A stretch of 64,000 bases of DNA from Circinella minor. Lineage: Eukaryota > Mucoromycota > Mucoromycetes > Mucorales > Lichtheimiaceae. The stretch lies in contig JAEPRB010000213.1 of NCBI GenBank assembly GCA_016758965.1, positions 1-64,000 of the forward strand, given 5' to 3'. A model generated the notes under the pieces. That model ran no database searches. It worked only from the letters and a program-made list of their open reading frames with translations, and was not told the DNA's origin. Position 1 is the first letter of the stretch. Every line of letters starts with the position of its first letter. Positions 61,401 to 64,000 of the stretch are shown piece by piece. The position numbers and the translations under genes are program-made.

Positions 61401-61715
61401 AGGATCGTATTTTTTTGAATTCAATATCAGCATTTTTTGCAGACAAGATACTGTAAAAGTAACATTGAAGAAAAAATATAGTATCAGGATGCCATTTTTT
61501 TTCATAACACATTTTACTACCTCATGGCCATGATGTATCAAGTCGTTTCGAGTTGTATAAATAAAGCTGTATTATAATACAATATTTTATTAATTTATAA
61601 ATAATACATTATATGTTTGTTACTAAATAATTATTACAATTTAGGAAATAGTACACAAAAATTATTTGTTAACGATATACTTCAAAACAATAAAATTTTA
61701 AAAAAAAGGAACACA
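58443..61715. other. 3.3-kb spacer before the transporter gene
   Basis: AT-rich with poly-T/A runs (58718-58738, 59948-59969). A stretch at about 58985-59105 reads KRKRIFSNESLTTIDPDDPT, which looks protein-like but cannot be assigned. No gene, RNA or repeat that I can support. Confidence 0.4.
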
Positions 61716-63980
61716 TTAATGTATAAATCGATAATCCGGATGCTATTTTTAATAATAATAATAATAATAGTTTGTTAGTCAGAGCCAAAATAAATAACAA
61801 TGTAAACAATAATAATAAAAGGAGTTTGGTAATAATTACATCATCTCCCACTTTATAAGATTCTTTCTGATATTGTTCAACGGACAATGTATCTCGTCGT
61901 TTGTTTTCACGTCGAAGAAGATATTTTAATAGAAATGATAATAAACCAGTAACACCACTAAATGCCAAAGCAGTAGCATGACCACGAATATAAAGTGGAG
62001 CATCATGATCACGATAAATTTGTCCTCCAATAACACTACCAATACTTGCACAAGAAGATATAAATGCAATAGCAATCCCCTTTTTTGTTGGATCTGCAAA
62101 ATTGTTGGCAACCCAAGCTACACGTGGTGGATTTGCTGCAAATACACTAAATGTTGCGATAATAGCACTTACATAAAGTGCAACCCAACCTTGATGAATA
62201 AGAACAATGAGTAAAAGATAACCAATGCATGCAATCATACACCATAGACCGACATGTAATCCACGTTCACCTCGTTTATCTGAATGCCATGAAACACTGA
62301 TCATACCAATCATAGCTTTTATATAAAATATAAGATTGAATTTAATTTTTACAATTAGAATATTATTGTATCTATCTATGCCTTATAGAAAAAAAAAAGT
62401 TTTTGCTATTACCTGCGATCCAAGGAGGAGCACTCATGCCCTGAGCTAAAAAAAAAAAAAAAAAAACAAAAGAATAAAATAAAATAAACCGAAATAATAA
62501 TAAGCAAAATATAACTGATAAGTTAATGTTTATACCGTCCTATAAATAGCATGTAAAATAGAGCAGACAAAAAAAAAATAACATACCTGTAAGATTAGTG
62601 AATCCCATTCCTTTAACAATACTCGGCATAAAAATACCAAGACTAACGATGGGTACCATACAAGTAATATTAATCAATGCAAAAATCCACACTTTCCAAT
62701 CTTTAAACACCGATCTAAAACGTTCCCATGAAAATTGTTCCTGTGATCCTGCACCTTTTTCTTTTGCAAGACGATAAATCGCCACTTGTTGTTCTCTTGG
62801 AGATAAAACTATAAATAAACGGAATGATCATAATAATAAATACGGAATTTTTTTTACAACAATCTCTTTTATTATATTATATAAATACTAAATAGTTGAA
62901 GTTATTTTATTGGGGATGTACATTAGTGGTTAATAATCAATTAAGTGTTTGATATAAACTTACATCGTTTTTGTCGTTCAGGTGTATCAGGAAGTATTAA
63001 AAATATTATACAGGCAACCAAAAATGTTGGTATGGCAATAAGAATAAAAATCCATCTCCATGCTCGGAGACCATTAGTGTAATCCATATGCATAATACCA
63101 AAAGCCTATGACAACAGTTATATATTATTTAGAAAAATATTTTTTTTTCTTTAATAAGCTTCATTAAAAAATAGATTCATGCACACAGCATCAATATGAT
63201 TACATACCACAATACCGCCAATAGCCTAATAAGAAAATTATATTATGTTTAGCAAAAAAAACAAAACAAAAAAGAGCAATTGTAGTATAAAAGTGACAAC
63301 TTACTGATCCTACAGATCCCATAATTAAAAAACATGCCATTCGAGTTCCTTGTTCTTTTCGAGTATACCACAATGAAACATAATAGACAAGACCACTGTC
63401 GTATCACATCAAAAATAAATAAAATAAATAAATCATATAATAGATCAGGGATCGGGGAATAACAAGTTGCATGATCCAAGTAACCTTACACAGCACTTTT
63501 TGTACTACCCCCAAAAGAAAAAACTAGTTACTTACGGAAATACACCTGCTTGTACACAACCAAGAAAAAATCGACCTGCAATTAATCCTTTACCATTATG
63601 AACTGTAGAACCAATTAATGCTAAAATAATAGCTGATAAAAACATGGTCATGGCAAGCCATTTACGAGCACCAAAATTTTGTAGTAACATATTTGCTGGT
63701 ACTTCACATAATATCTTTTTTTGGAGGAGGTGGAATCATTGAATTTTTTAAACAATAAATAACAAATAAAAGAATAAAATAGAAGAATGTACCTTTTAAA
63801 AAGCATGTTAAAGCAACCCCTTTTAATTTATCCTTTCCCTCTTTTCTCCACTCCACGTTTGTTTATACCTATTTTTTAAATTACTACTTACAAATCCAAA
63901 AGAAAATGCTGATGCAGCCCAATTAAATTGATTTCCTGTAATATCAATATCTTCCATTAAACCTGCCAACTTTGAATTAC
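61716..63980 (-). CDS. MFS anion:cation symporter, Dal5/allantoate-permease type, 5' end outside the window
   Basis: Exons from the right edge in coding order: 63892-63980, 63536-63714, 63305-63395, 63208-63225 (18-nt microexon), 62964-63105, 62587-62808, 62413-62445, 61840-62315 and 61716-61742, all in phase. The first visible exon begins GNSKLAGLMEDIDITGNQFN, the part just after TM1 in this family. Later come AFSFGFILCEVPANMLLQNF, FFLGCVQAGVFPGLVYYVSL, GLRAWRWIFILIAIPTFLVA with LPDTPERQKRF, MGFTNLTAQGMSAPPWIAAM, and the end DDHPDYRFIH, where HPD(F/Y)R is a common Dal5-family ending. It should move an organic anion or nicotinate/allantoate-like substrate across the plasma membrane with protons. 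The substrate is not predictable. The start codon and first exon(s) lie beyond base 64000. Confidence 0.9.
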
Positions 63981-64000
63981 CTATATGCATATATATATGT

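Noticed and set aside
61669..61839. Read-through C terminus of the transporter (Leu-rich extension)
   Set aside because: A GTAATT donor at 61839 and an acceptor before 61742 give the family-typical HPDYRFIH end instead.
1..64000. CRISPR arrays, rRNA genes, bacterial operons or viral genes
   Set aside because: No direct repeats with regular spacers, no rRNA-like sequence, and all recognised genes are intron-bearing or eukaryotic in type.

Overview
The window looks like nuclear DNA of an early-diverging filamentous fungus, most likely Mucoromycota (Mucorales-like). It is very AT-rich, full of homopolymer A/T runs, and its genes carry many short introns (about 60-240 nt) with GTAAGT/GTATGT-type donors. 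The gene set is typical of a fungus: cytosolic PheRS beta, Sec66, a Get5-like protein, a Dal5-type transporter, an Nvj2/TEX2-like SMP protein and a nuclear tRNA-Leu. The species cannot be fixed from the sequence alone. I rebuilt the exon structures by hand. In nearly all of them the exon lengths sum to a multiple of three and every junction keeps frame.

Layout. 0-1.5 kb: decayed DNA with one CCCH-finger-like scrap. 1.6-4.6 kb (-): glycine-rich-domain (GRDP/DUF1399) gene. 5.7-6.0 kb: a 248-bp MITE. 6.3-9.8 kb (+): two tandem zinc-less MDR oxidoreductases. 10.3-13.0 kb (+): a 904-aa SMP-domain lipid-transfer protein. 13.9-16.5 kb (-): nine-exon PheRS beta. 18.0-21.5 and 25.2-28.7 kb (-): two tandem paralogues of a large kelch plus three-transmembrane, receptor-like protein, inside a segmental duplication of at least 4.9 kb that includes both flanks. 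31.1-32.6 kb (-): a seven-transmembrane protein. 33.2-34.0 kb (-) Sec66 and 35.5-36.4 kb (+) Get5-like, head to head. 36.6-39.3 kb (-): a protein with a fused H2B-like/H2A-like histone-fold pair, the arrangement known from the N terminus of Son-of-sevenless, but followed by a disordered tail and no RasGEF. 39.3-44.5 kb: a long gene-free spacer rich in homopolymers. 44.5-46.5 kb (+): F-box protein. 46.7 kb (-): tRNA-Leu(CAA).

47-56.7 kb is a transposon graveyard. It holds a 2.3-kb TA-flanked Tc1/mariner-type element with a truncated transposase, a second, younger inverted repeat interlocked with it, and a 6.9-kb element bounded by terminal inverted repeats of about 0.5 kb that contains several broken reading frames. 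58.1 kb (+) carries a 65-aa two-exon CCHC zinc-knuckle gene. From 61.7 kb to the right edge (-) lies the 3' part of a Dal5-type MFS transporter whose first exons are outside the window.

The strongest candidates for something under-described are the SOS-like double histone-fold protein, the tandem kelch-3TM receptor-like pair, the 7TM protein with an E-R-V motif after TM3, and the interlocked inverted-repeat structure at 47-50 kb.
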